Shown one piece after another: positions 16,576 through 25,410 of a stretch of DNA of 63,862 nucleotides. How positions within the stretch are numbered: the first letter of the stretch is position 1; each line of letters opens with the position of its first letter. The stretch spans positions 1 to 63,862 of the forward strand of contig JAYWHT010000023.1 of NCBI GenBank assembly GCA_043777595.1, given 5' to 3'. This stretch comes from JAYVJH01 sp043777595 (lineage in GTDB: Bacteria > Bacteroidota > Bacteroidia > Cytophagales > Spirosomataceae). A program made the position numbers and the translations under genes. The notes beneath the pieces are model-generated. The model did no database searches, had not been told where the DNA came from, and saw only the letters and a list, made by a program, of their open reading frames with translations.

Positions 16576-18405
16576 ATGCAAGATATAATTCGACTACTAC
16601 CCGACTCTATTGCTAATCAAATAGCGGCAGGCGAGGTTGTGCAGCGGCCCGCTTCGGTTGTCAAAGAGTTATTAGAAAACGCCATAGATGCCAATGCCAG
16701 ACATATTCAGCTTGTTGTACGTGATGCTGGCCGAACGTTAATTCAGGTCATAGACGATGGCTCTGGAATGTCCGAAACTGACGCTCGGCTTAGTTTTGAA
16801 CGCCACGCCACGTCCAAAATTCGCTCTGCTGACGATTTATTTCGTATCAAAACAATGGGTTTCAGAGGCGAAGCCCTGGCTTCTATTGCGGCCGTGGCGC
16901 AGGTCGAGATGCGTACCCGCAGAGCAGCCGACGAGGTAGGCACGCTACTCCGAATCGAAGGCTCAGAAATAAAAACACAAGAGTCAATTGTATGTTTGCC
17001 TGGCACTAATTTTTTGGTTAAAAATTTATTTTTTAATGTTCCAGCACGACGTAACTTCTTGAAAACAAACTCAATAGAGATGCGGCACATTCTTGATGAG
17101 TTTCAGCGAGTAGCCCTTGCCAACCCCGAAGTCGCTTTTTTATTATACCACAACGATACTGAAATATACAATCTTTATGGTGGCAAACTGATTAGGAGGG
17201 TTATTGATATGTTTGGCAAAACGTACAGAGAGCAAGTGTTGCCCTGCCAAGAAGAAACGCCCTATATCAATGTGCAAGGCTATGTGGGTAAGCCTGACTT
17301 TGCTCGCAAGACTCGAGGTGAGCAGTTTTTTTTTGTTAATAACCGCTTCGTCAAGCACGGCTATTTGCACCATGCACTGATGACGGCCTTCGAGGGAACG
17401 GTAGCGCAGGGTAGCCACCCGTTTTATGTTGTTTTTATTGAAATTGACCCATCGCACATAGATATTAACATTCACCCAACTAAAACCGAAATCAAGTTTG
17501 ACGATGAGCGGTCAGTTTATGGTATTTTGTTGGCCACCATCAAAAAAGCCTTGGGAGTGAGCCAGTCGTCGGCTATTGACTTTGATGCCAACATCAATTT
17601 TCTTGGTCCAGTGTCCAATGCCAGAGCCGCAGCAGCCACCGAGCCTCGTGAGTGGAACAGCCGCTCAGATTTGCCACCTGTACCAACCGATGAATTGCGC
17701 CAAAAGTCGAACCTCACCAACTGGGATAAACTCTTTGAAAACTTCCAAATACCCGAAGCACCCACGCAGGGAAGCCTTGATTTAGATACTCTTACAATAA
17801 ACAAACAAACAGAAAACAACCCTACGACAGAGTCGCTCGAAGACCCAAAGGTTTTTCAGTTTCAGAACAAATATATATTTTCTATCAATCCGTCTGGGGT
17901 TTTTGTAATTGACCAGCGAGCGGCCCAAGAGCGTATTTTGTATGAACGCTTCCGCCGACAGTTGGCCAACAATACCAATAGTTCGCAACAGTTACTTTTT
18001 CCAGCAACGGTACATCTCAACCCGACCGATGTAGAATTGTTGATGGAGTTTAAGAATGACATCAGCCCGTTGGGTTTTGACTTTGATATGCTTGGCCGCG
18101 ATGCGGTCGTAGTGCGTGGGCTTCCGTCTGAAATTTTGGAAACAAGTAGTCAAGAAATTTTGGAAGAATTGATAGAACAACTCAAAATAAACGCCGCCGA
18201 CCTAAAAATCAACCGAACCGACACAACCGCCAAACTGTTGGCTCGTCGGCTGGCTTGGCGCAACCTCAGCAAGCTCAACACAGTCGATATGAACCAGCTA
18301 ATTGCCCAGCTATTTGCCTCAACCAACCCCAACTATACACCCAGCGGTGAGGGTATTTTTGTAGTTTTAACCTTAGATAAATTAGCCAATTTTTTCAAAC
18401 CATAA
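16576..18405 (+). CDS. mutL: DNA mismatch repair protein MutL
   Basis: ATP-dependent mismatch-repair matchmaker, 609 residues from the ATG at 16576 (MQDIIRLLPDSIANQIAAGE). N-terminal GHKL ATPase motifs: ELLENAIDAN, DDGSGM, RHATSKI, GFRGEALASIA; transducer domain includes HPTKTEIKF. The C-terminal domain starts near residue 440. The endonuclease-like motif reads DQRAAQERILYE, i.e. DQHA(x)2E(x)4E with His replaced by Arg. The middle linker is low in conservation, as usual. The rhomboid gene follows directly. Confidence 0.95.
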   Translation: MQDIIRLLPDSIANQIAAGEVVQRPASVVKELLENAIDANARHIQLVVRDAGRTLIQVIDDGSGMSETDARLSFERHATSKIRSADDLFRIKTMGFRGEALASIAAVAQVEMRTRRAADEVGTLLRIEGSEIKTQESIVCLPGTNFLVKNLFFNVPARRNFLKTNSIEMRHILDEFQRVALANPEVAFLLYHNDTEIYNLYGGKLIRRVIDMFGKTYREQVLPCQEETPYINVQGYVGKPDFARKTRGEQFFFVNNRFVKHGYLHHALMTAFEGTVAQGSHPFYVVFIEIDPSHIDINIHPTKTEIKFDDERSVYGILLATIKKALGVSQSSAIDFDANINFLGPVSNARAAAATEPREWNSRSDLPPVPTDELRQKSNLTNWDKLFENFQIPEAPTQGSLDLDTLTINKQTENNPTTESLEDPKVFQFQNKYIFSINPSGVFVIDQRAAQERILYERFRRQLANNTNSSQQLLFPATVHLNPTDVELLMEFKNDISPLGFDFDMLGRDAVVVRGLPSEILETSSQEILEELIEQLKINAADLKINRTDTTAKLLARRLAWRNLSKLNTVDMNQLIAQLFASTNPNYTPSGEGIFVVLTLDKLANFFKP

Positions 18406-18409
18406 GCCC

Positions 18410-19189
18410 ATGATGCCCATCAGTCCCGTAGTCCGTAATTTATTGATATTGAATATCGCAATCTTTTTTTTGCAAGGTGTCAGCCCTTATTTTTTAGATT
18501 GGTTTGCCATGCACCCCTTTACGTCGAGTAAGTTCCAGCCGCACCAGCTTGTTACTTATATGTTTTTGCATGCCAATTTTAGGCATTTATTTAGCAACAT
18601 GATAGGTCTGTTTTTTTTCGGACCAGTACTTGAAAATGGTGTTTTTGGCTCAAAACGATTTGTCGTTTTTTACCTAATTACAGGTATTGGGGCGGGTCTG
18701 TTAGATGCCTCAGTCAATTATTATGAATTGCTACAAGTGCAAGAAGCTGCTCAAATTTACATCAAAAACCCTTCTTCTTATAGTTTTTTGCAATTTTTGC
18801 ATCAATACGCCCCTGAGTTCCAGCAGTCAGCTATGGACTTTATCAACGATTTTGAGACCAACCCAACAGCCACCAAATACATCGACGAAAGTGTGAGTGT
18901 CGTCAATAGTATTTATGGGCAGTTTAGCAACGGAACGACAGTTGGAGCATCTGGGGCTATATTTGGCATTTTGGGAGGCTTTGGTTTTTTGTTTCCAAAT
19001 CAAGAAATGTACCTCATGTTTATTCCAGTACCTATCAAAGCCAAATATTTTATTGGTTTTTATGCACTGTACGAACTCTATTCGGGTATTCATCAGAGCA
19101 ACTCGGGTATTGCCCATTTTGCACACATCGGCGGCTTGGTATTTGGTATTTTACTTATCAAATATTGGGGCTACCAAAGGCGCAACTAA
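18410..19189 (+). CDS. Rhomboid family intramembrane serine protease
   Basis: Six-helix membrane protease of 259 residues. The catalytic serine is in TVGASGAIFGILGGF and the catalytic histidine in AHFAHIGGLVFG; HANFRHLFSNMIGLFFFG supplies the conserved loop/HxxxN region. An insertion of about 70 soluble residues lies between helices 3 and 4 (LLQVQEAAQIYI ... SVVNSIYGQ). Substrates unknown. It begins five bases after mutL and overlaps hemB tail-to-tail by four bases. Confidence 0.92.
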   Translation: MMPISPVVRNLLILNIAIFFLQGVSPYFLDWFAMHPFTSSKFQPHQLVTYMFLHANFRHLFSNMIGLFFFGPVLENGVFGSKRFVVFYLITGIGAGLLDASVNYYELLQVQEAAQIYIKNPSSYSFLQFLHQYAPEFQQSAMDFINDFETNPTATKYIDESVSVVNSIYGQFSNGTTVGASGAIFGILGGFGFLFPNQEMYLMFIPVPIKAKYFIGFYALYELYSGIHQSNSGIAHFAHIGGLVFGILLIKYWGYQRRN

Positions 19190-20163
19190 TGGCTGATTTG
19201 GGCAAATTCTTTGGCAAAATAAGTCAAAATAACCTTTGCCCCCGCTCTACGAATACTCATTAGGGTTTCCAGCATGGCTTTGTTGCCATCGAGCCAGCCG
19301 TTTTGAGCGGCAGCTTTTATCATGGCGTACTCGCCCGAAACATTATAAGCGGCAATCGGTAAGTTTGAGTTTTGGTTCAATAAACTAATCACGTCCAGAT
19401 AAGCCAATGCGGGCTTAACCATCAGAAAATCAGCACCTTCGGCTATGTCCAATTCGGCTTCGATAAGTGCTTCACGCTGGTTGGCTGGGTTCATTTGGTA
19501 CGTTTTTTTGTCGCCAAACCGTGGGGCAGACTCAAGCGCATCACGAAATGGACCATAAAAAGCAGAGGCATATTTGGCAGTATAAGCCATAATTGAAACA
19601 TCTGTAAAACCCTCTGCATCAAGACATTGTCTGATATGCCCCACTCGTCCGTCCATCATATCACTTGGACCGATGATGTCTGCACCTGCACGGGCTTGGG
19701 CTACGGCCATTTTGCCCAATATTTCGAGTGTTGTGTCATTGACAATCTTGCCGTTTTCTACAAAACCGTCATGCCCATCGCTACTGTATGGATCCATGGC
19801 TACGTCGGTCATGATGGCCAAGCTGGGAAAGTTGTCTTTTACTTTTTTTAAAACGTCCAAATATAAAGTCCCCTCTCGCAGGCTTTCGGTGGCATATCGA
19901 TCTTTTTTGTTTTCGGCATAATTGGGAAACAAGCACACAGACTTGATGCCCAAATCGGTTACGCTTTTGAGTTCTTCGAGCAGTGTATCGGTCGAGAAAC
20001 GAAAGATATTAGGCATTGATTTTATTTCGTCTTTAATGCCCGAACCCTCGACGACAAACATCGGAAAAATAAGGTCATTGACAGACACGGTAGTTTCTTG
20101 GACTAAGCTACGAATGGCCTCAGACTGCCGATTGCGGCGTGGGCGACGAGTGATTGGTTGCAT
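19186..20163 (-). CDS. hemB: Porphobilinogen synthase
   Basis: Condenses two 5-aminolevulinate molecules to porphobilinogen in tetrapyrrole synthesis. Length 325 residues is normal. Active-site lysines are in SIMAYTAKYASAFYGPF and DFLMVKPALAYLD. The metal-site segment reads DVAMDPYSSDGHDG, without the three cysteines of zinc-type enzymes, which indicates the magnesium-dependent, aspartate-rich type. Single gene, divergent from DoxX. Confidence 0.97.
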   Translation of the reverse strand: MQPITRRPRRNRQSEAIRSLVQETTVSVNDLIFPMFVVEGSGIKDEIKSMPNIFRFSTDTLLEELKSVTDLGIKSVCLFPNYAENKKDRYATESLREGTLYLDVLKKVKDNFPSLAIMTDVAMDPYSSDGHDGFVENGKIVNDTTLEILGKMAVAQARAGADIIGPSDMMDGRVGHIRQCLDAEGFTDVSIMAYTAKYASAFYGPFRDALESAPRFGDKKTYQMNPANQREALIEAELDIAEGADFLMVKPALAYLDVISLLNQNSNLPIAAYNVSGEYAMIKAAAQNGWLDGNKAMLETLMSIRRAGAKVILTYFAKEFAQISH

Positions 20164-20277
20164 TGGATTTAATATGAACGGGTGAATGGCATTTTTTAAA
20201 TTAACGTTACAAAAGTCGGAAACGATGTTGATTTGTCAAAAGGTTTTGAGTAGCTTTGGCAAAACTATTTAAAACCC

Positions 20278-20637
20278 ATGGCACTATTCTCAAAAATCGC
20301 AATGTATCTGATGTCGGCATTTTTTACTTATGCTGGCGTATCTCATTTCAGAAACCCAAAATTTTTCCTAAAAATCATGCCGCCCTACATTCCAGCGCAC
20401 GAGTTTATGGTGGCGGCCAGTGGCGTAGCCGAAATAGTTTTGGGCTTGGGTTTGCTTTTCCCTCAAACTCGTACTTGGGCGGCTTGGGGCATTATTGCGT
20501 TGCTGATTGTGGTATTTCCTGCCAATATTTACATGGCTTATGCCGATAAGTTTCAGGCTATGTCGCCTTGGATTCGCTGGGGGCGGTTGCCAATTCAGGG
20601 GCTACTCATTTGGTGGGCGTATCAATATACCAAATAA
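20278..20637 (+). CDS. DoxX family membrane protein
   Basis: A 119-residue protein with four membrane helices: MALFSKIAMYLMSAFFTYAG, HEFMVAASGVAEIVLGLGLLF, AAWGIIALLIVVFPANIYMA and WGRLPIQGLLIWWAY. The motif GVSHFRNPKFFLKIMPPYIP is typical of DoxX-like proteins. Function is unknown; some relatives are linked to oxidative stress or respiratory chains. Confidence 0.85.
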   Translation: MALFSKIAMYLMSAFFTYAGVSHFRNPKFFLKIMPPYIPAHEFMVAASGVAEIVLGLGLLFPQTRTWAAWGIIALLIVVFPANIYMAYADKFQAMSPWIRWGRLPIQGLLIWWAYQYTK

Positions 20638-21068
20638 AATATTGCTTGTTTTTTAGTCTGTTGGTGGTAATTTATCTAATATTTCAAAACTATTCAGTTG
20701 TGCTGTATAAATAAACAATGCTTTGACTTATTTTAAATAATTGACTACTAACTCATATTACGCCAAAGACCCAGTACTAAAAAATTAGCATAGTAGCCAC
20801 AAAAATAGCATATTAGGAGGCCGCCCCGCTGGGGCTTTACTGTTCAATCACTCATTTTGACTACCAACAGTACACACCTACGGTGTCATTTTTTGGTAGT
20901 CTTTCTAATATAATGCTCAGAATGCCGTTGCACGGTGTTTTCACCTGCAACACAGCCTTACAAATGTAGGACTACCCATTTTTTGATTGTATAACATGAC
21001 TGAAGAAAATATCTTTCGTTATCCATTTTCACTATTCACTGCTTACGCTTTAAACGCTTCGTGTTTTA
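20638..21068. repeat. Gene-free stretch with short palindromic repeats related to the 49.6-kb array
   Basis: No convincing gene. At 20817-20990 it holds palindromic cores separated by conserved linkers: GGCCGCCCCGCTGGGGCTTT, then ACTGTTCAATCACTCAT and ACTACCAACAG, then CACCTACGGTG, then TTTTTTGGTAGTC, and a further GTTGCACGGTG/CACCTGCAAC pair. The first unit is the same family as the 51-bp tandem repeats at 49586-49800, with different core bases. Confidence 0.7.
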
Positions 21069-22187
21069 TTACACTTTCAAGAATACTTTTTTGCTGTACA
21101 AAAACCATAAAAATAGCCACTCAACGACCACATAGCCAACTCCGTGAAGTACCGTTTGGGTTGATTCTGAAAAATATTTGACCACACCCCCAAAAAGTAC
21201 TTCGGCAGTATAGTCAAAGTCTATGAGGTGCTGCGCCAAATAAATTAAAATTGAGTTCATACCAATCACAGCCAACACCCAAGACCAGCGTTTGTAGCCC
21301 TGGGCGTCGATAATCCAGTAAAAAACGGCCAATGCCAACACGCTCCAGCCACCCGCAAAGAGTACAAACGAACTCGTCCAGAGGTTTTTATTGATAGGAA
21401 ACACAAAATCCCAGAGCCAACCCAGAGCCAAGCAAGCCAAGCCACCGACCAGCAAAAGAGCAGATTTACGCTGCCGAGATGTAATCATATCGTTGTTACG
21501 AAGTAGATTACCACAAAAAATACCAAGCAGGCCAGTACAAATCGCTGGTAGGGTCGAAATCAGTCCTTCGGGGTCGTGTATAACTTTATGAAGGCGGCCA
21601 GGAATTATGATTTTGTCCAAATAACTCACTGGGTTACAGTCCATCGTCATCAAGCCTGCGCCGCAGTTGGGTACAGGTGCGAGCATTACAAACGCCCAAT
21701 AACCCAACAAAATACCCACAAACCAAATATACTGCGAGCGAGTACTAAAATAAATATAAATCAGCGAAGCAAACATACCCGCCAGACCGATTCGGCCCAG
21801 TACACTTGCAAATCGCATCTCAGCCAGTGGCTTGATTTCCAGACCATTGTTATAAATAATTCCCAACAAAACCAACAACAACCCCCGCTGAATGGCTTTG
21901 CGAGCCAGTAGTATTTTGTCGGTATTGTTGGCTAATTGGCTACCAACCGAAAACGGTGTACTCACGCCAGCCATAAACAAAAAGGTTGGAAAAATAAGGT
22001 CATAAGCCCTAAAACCATTCCACTCTACGTGAGTGAGTTGGTCGGCCATGACGACAGCCCAGCCCCAGCCAGTAACTTTGGCCAATAAATGAAAAATATC
22101 TTCGCCGCCTATTATCCAGAACATATCAAAACCCCGCAGGGCATCGAGCGAAAGCAATCGGCTGGGCTTGGTAAAGGTTTGAGGCAT
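21069..22187 (-). CDS. DUF5009 / heparan-alpha-glucosaminide N-acetyltransferase-like membrane protein
   Basis: A 372-residue protein with about ten membrane helices. N-terminal SRLLSLDALRGFDMFWIIGG and the loop YDLIFPTFLFMAGVSTPFS match the NagX/HGSNAT acyltransferase family (DUF5009). In humans the relative acetylates glucosamine across the lysosomal membrane; bacterial members probably acetylate or take up amino sugars. The active-site assignment is by family only. Confidence 0.85.
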   Translation of the reverse strand: MPQTFTKPSRLLSLDALRGFDMFWIIGGEDIFHLLAKVTGWGWAVVMADQLTHVEWNGFRAYDLIFPTFLFMAGVSTPFSVGSQLANNTDKILLARKAIQRGLLLVLLGIIYNNGLEIKPLAEMRFASVLGRIGLAGMFASLIYIYFSTRSQYIWFVGILLGYWAFVMLAPVPNCGAGLMTMDCNPVSYLDKIIIPGRLHKVIHDPEGLISTLPAICTGLLGIFCGNLLRNNDMITSRQRKSALLLVGGLACLALGWLWDFVFPINKNLWTSSFVLFAGGWSVLALAVFYWIIDAQGYKRWSWVLAVIGMNSILIYLAQHLIDFDYTAEVLFGGVVKYFSESTQTVLHGVGYVVVEWLFLWFLYSKKVFLKV

Positions 22188-22202
22188 AGGTGTTTGGGGT
22201 TA

Positions 22203-22409
22203 TTAAATTCCTAATTCTTGTTTAACTTCTGCTAATGAATACCACTTCTGAGTTTCTGACTTTACTTTAAGAATATTTATATAGTCGAAAAAGTCTTCCA
22301 TGTTATCAAAATCAGACAAATAATTATTCAGTTTTTCATATTGTTCATAAGGCAAAACGGCAAATATAGGGCTACCCTTTTCTTTTATGATTTGTGCTTG
22401 AAGTGTCAT
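22203..22409 (-). CDS. Phd/YefM-like antitoxin
   Basis: A 68-residue protein beginning MTLQAQIIKEKGSPIFAVLPYEQYEKLNNYL, the pattern of a Phd/YefM-type antitoxin N-terminus, with an acidic C-terminal half that would wrap the toxin. Its start overlaps the toxin stop by four bases. The order toxin then antitoxin is the reverse of most Phd/RelE pairs. It should repress its own operon and neutralise the toxin; that is inferred. Confidence 0.7.
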   Translation of the reverse strand: MTLQAQIIKEKGSPIFAVLPYEQYEKLNNYLSDFDNMEDFFDYINILKVKSETQKWYSLAEVKQELGI

Positions 22410-22666
22410 GAGTATATGTTTTTTCGGTGACCAATTTCAATAATTTCAATAATTTTGAGGGTATCTTCTTTGTCAAAAAGTACTCTATAATTACCTACTC
22501 TCAGTCGAAAGGTAGCCAATGGGTGTGCAGTTAATTGCTTAATATTAGTACTATTACTGGGATTTTTTGTTAGATTTTCTAACTTATCTAAAATTTTAGT
22601 AGCATCATTTTTAGGAATTTTTTTTAGGCTTTTTAATGCTCTTTCTGTAAAAATTAACTCAAACAT
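22406..22666 (-). CDS. RelE/ParE family toxin
   Basis: An 86-residue protein with the RelE-fold pattern: FTERALKSLKKIPK, a helical pair, then HPLATFRLRVGNYRVLFDKEDTLKIIEIIEIGHRKNIY. The RLRVGNYRVLF strand and the terminal HRKNIY are typical of RelE-type ribosome-dependent mRNA interferases. It is first in the two-gene unit. Confidence 0.88.
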   Translation of the reverse strand: MFELIFTERALKSLKKIPKNDATKILDKLENLTKNPSNSTNIKQLTAHPLATFRLRVGNYRVLFDKEDTLKIIEIIEIGHRKNIYS

Positions 22667-22710
22667 ATTTCTACATATTTTTAATTTTTATTCAAAGATA
22701 CCGATAATTT

Positions 22711-23841
22711 TTAATTTGCAAAATCTCTGATTACTGACCAATACAGTTGCCAATATTGCTCCGCCACTTGTTTCCAGTCGTAGTGGTCTATTACCTGCGC
22801 TTGGCCTTCGGTAGATAATCGTTGGAGTAAGGTGGGCGATTTTTGTAGTTCTATAATCGCCTCACGCATTTGTACTTCGTTCTTGACCACTATACCCCCA
22901 CAAAGTTCGGCTACATTTCCCACATCAAAACTCACCCAAGGCAAGCCTGCCGCCATGGCTTCGAGTATAACCAACGGAGCGGCTTCGACCTCAGACGGCA
23001 TCACAAACGCGTCGGCTTGCTGGTAAGCATCAGTTAGCATTTGTCTGTTGATTTGTAATGTTAAATAATTGATAATCAAAATATTATCAGCCAAACATTC
23101 ATAATAGCAGGGTGATTTTAAGCCTATTTTACCCAAACCAAAACGCTCTACCAATACAGGATTACCGATATTGGTTACTATCATTTCGGGCAATGATTTA
23201 GCTAAACTTCTAAGCGTTCGGTGGCCTTTGGTCTGTACATGATTTGACACGTTGAGCAACCAAAACCGATTGTCTATTTTCCATTTTTGCCGTAAATCGG
23301 TTCCTCTTTTTTGAAATTCGTCTAATAAAATACCATTAGAAATAACATTCAAAGAACGAGATTCGAGGCTCTTCAAAAATCGTTTTTCATCAGAGTTTTC
23401 CGACAAACAACTAAACGCATCAATATTTTGAGCAATGGCTTTAAAGTTTTCAAAGTACTGTTTCCAATCAAGATTATTGAGTGTCGAAAAACCATGTGGC
23501 GTAACGATAACGGGGCGAGTACGGGTAGCGAACCAATTGGTCAATAAATCGAACCCCCAAATTTGGCACCCGTGGTGATGCTGTATATCAAAGTCGTTGT
23601 TGTGGATAAAGTGTTGATAACTATCTACTTGTCCACGTATTCCTGTTATGGCGTTACCCATAATCTTAAATTCTTTGATTTTGATACCTTTCCAGTTATT
23701 TGACTTTCGAGAGGGGCTAAACTGCGTGGCAACCGTAACGCTACAACCCCGCTCCACGAGGCTTTCGGCCAGTAATGTGGCAATACGAGCAACGCCGTTT
23801 TGCTCGGGTGCAAAGCTATGTGCTACGAGTAGTACGTTCAT
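22711..23841 (-). CDS. Glycosyltransferase family 4
   Basis: GT-B fold transferase of 376 residues. N-terminal LLVAHSFAPEQNGVARIATLLAE gives the acceptor-side glycine loop; the donor site is MPSEVEAAPLVILEAMAAGLP, the E-x7-E motif of GT4. It probably adds a sugar to an envelope polysaccharide. Its start lies inside the end of the upstream polymerase gene (26-base overlap), so the two are co-transcribed. Confidence 0.9.
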   Translation of the reverse strand: MNVLLVAHSFAPEQNGVARIATLLAESLVERGCSVTVATQFSPSRKSNNWKGIKIKEFKIMGNAITGIRGQVDSYQHFIHNNDFDIQHHHGCQIWGFDLLTNWFATRTRPVIVTPHGFSTLNNLDWKQYFENFKAIAQNIDAFSCLSENSDEKRFLKSLESRSLNVISNGILLDEFQKRGTDLRQKWKIDNRFWLLNVSNHVQTKGHRTLRSLAKSLPEMIVTNIGNPVLVERFGLGKIGLKSPCYYECLADNILIINYLTLQINRQMLTDAYQQADAFVMPSEVEAAPLVILEAMAAGLPWVSFDVGNVAELCGGIVVKNEVQMREAIIELQKSPTLLQRLSTEGQAQVIDHYDWKQVAEQYWQLYWSVIRDFAN

Positions 23842-25189
23842 AGAAAAGTATAAAAAATGCTGGAGCGGCGTTATAAATCAAAAACTGAACCAATACCGAT
23901 ACACTCAGCAGTAGCGTAGCATTAAAAAGCAAAGCCAAATAAAAAACACAGAATGCAACAGGTAAATTATACGATTTATTATATTTGAAAATAGTGTCTA
24001 ATGTAGCGTAAATCAGCCCAATAAAAAAATGGGCTATAATGACCAATAAATACCCACCTTCATAAAATAGTTCTCCTGCTACTGGAATGGTTTTGTCTTG
24101 CGAAATCGTTGATTCATAAATTGTTAGGTTGTACAAAAAACTACCGCTTTGCTCCCTAAAATATTTACCGACAATCGGCACAGGGTCAAGAATAGAAGCC
24201 AAAAGCATAGAATGATTGCTGGGAGGAGTGTGTAGCAATGGGGTAATCTGATAGGGCGTACCAAAATATATCTGGTGGGCGTACCACACATAATCGTTGT
24301 CGGACGAGTAAGAATTGAACAACTGTCCAACTTGATGACCGTTGATGTCGGCCTGCACTCTCAAAAAACCAAAGAAAAAAGTTAGAAACAATAACCCAAA
24401 AAGTACTGTAAGCGGTATGATTTTATACTTGATTTTTAGGTTAATAAATAGCACGCTCATAAATGTTACTATTGGATAAATCATATTTGAACGATTGCTA
24501 CTGAGCGTAGTCAGAAAGCAAATTATCAAAAATGCAATATTGGTTATCCATGACTTCGTGAAACGTTGCTGCCACCAAACCCAAACCAACATTACGCCAA
24601 AAGGCAAAAATCGCTGCCCAACATTGGCCAAATATCCTACTGTACTACCAGTGGCTTTTTCAATGGCTTCTTTGGTGATATACGTCAGCCAAGCACCTAC
24701 AAAATATTGTTTAAACGAACCATAGATGACTATAACTGAAAAACAACCGATTAGCAAATAGCCGATTGATAAGTATAAAAAGGACGATTTAGCCTTAAAT
24801 ATAACCAGTCTATCACTTTTAGAACTAATTGACCAACCTATGACAAACCCCAAAAATGCACAAAGCATGATGGCTATTTCGATGTGGATAGCCTGACTTT
24901 TAATGTCAAAAATTGGTGCTTTATTACCTATTAGCATCAGCTCAACTGGAATGATTACCAGTTTGTTGAGCCAGATAAAAAGCATTATATTTTTGGGGGT
25001 AAAAAGTCTATAATCGCTCTTGAAACTATCAAACAAACAACAGACAGTAATAAATGAAAGCGGTAGTAAACTAAGGATAATACTATTTTGGCTATCTGAG
25101 TTTATATTTAATCTAACTATTGCCCACAGACCAACAACCACAAACAGAGTAGCGATGGCAAGGCCAGTTTTTTGAGATGACTGGAACAA
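23816..25189 (-). CDS. O-antigen polymerase-like membrane protein
   Basis: A 457-residue protein with about twelve hydrophobic helices and a large periplasmic loop (about residues 295-370, HQVGQLFNSYSSDNDYVWYAH ... PIVGKYFREQSGSF). This layout and the pairing with a GT4 enzyme suggest a Wzy-type polysaccharide polymerase. Sequence identity in the family is low, so the call rests on topology and context. Confidence 0.7.
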   Translation of the reverse strand: MFQSSQKTGLAIATLFVVVGLWAIVRLNINSDSQNSIILSLLPLSFITVCCLFDSFKSDYRLFTPKNIMLFIWLNKLVIIPVELMLIGNKAPIFDIKSQAIHIEIAIMLCAFLGFVIGWSISSKSDRLVIFKAKSSFLYLSIGYLLIGCFSVIVIYGSFKQYFVGAWLTYITKEAIEKATGSTVGYLANVGQRFLPFGVMLVWVWWQQRFTKSWITNIAFLIICFLTTLSSNRSNMIYPIVTFMSVLFINLKIKYKIIPLTVLFGLLFLTFFFGFLRVQADINGHQVGQLFNSYSSDNDYVWYAHQIYFGTPYQITPLLHTPPSNHSMLLASILDPVPIVGKYFREQSGSFLYNLTIYESTISQDKTIPVAGELFYEGGYLLVIIAHFFIGLIYATLDTIFKYNKSYNLPVAFCVFYLALLFNATLLLSVSVLVQFLIYNAAPAFFILFYERTTRST

Positions 25190-25233
25190 AATAGTGAGTG
25201 GTTAGCGTTAGGTGCTTGAATATCTAAATATTT

Positions 25234-25410
25234 ATGAACAGAAAAAAGACACCCCAACCCGACACGAGCGAAAAACCTCGTGTACACAAAGATTTGGACG
25301 GCTTTGATATTAAAATCAATTCTTTTGGAGAAATCAAGTCTTCGGTTGATATTGACAGAATCAACCAGTTTTTGAACAAACACGTAGACGACAAAAAGCT
25401 ACGCAAATAG
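25234..25410 (+). CDS. Small conserved hypothetical protein (58 residues)
   Basis: An ATG at 25234 opens a 58-residue frame starting MNRKKTPQPDTSEKPRVHKD, then LDGFDIKINSFGEIKSSVD and IDRINQFLNKHVDDKKLRK. It is highly charged, has a normal amino-acid composition and ends one base before the convergent cupredoxin gene. The segment GFDIKINSFGEI...DIDRINQFLNKHVDDKKL looks like a small family seen in other Bacteroidota, from memory only. Function unknown. Confidence 0.65.
   Translation: MNRKKTPQPDTSEKPRVHKDLDGFDIKINSFGEIKSSVDIDRINQFLNKHVDDKKLRK

Noticed and set aside
20987..21181. A small plus-strand frame at the end of the DUF5009 gene
   Set aside because: It overlaps the 3' end of the real minus-strand gene and has no recognisable features.
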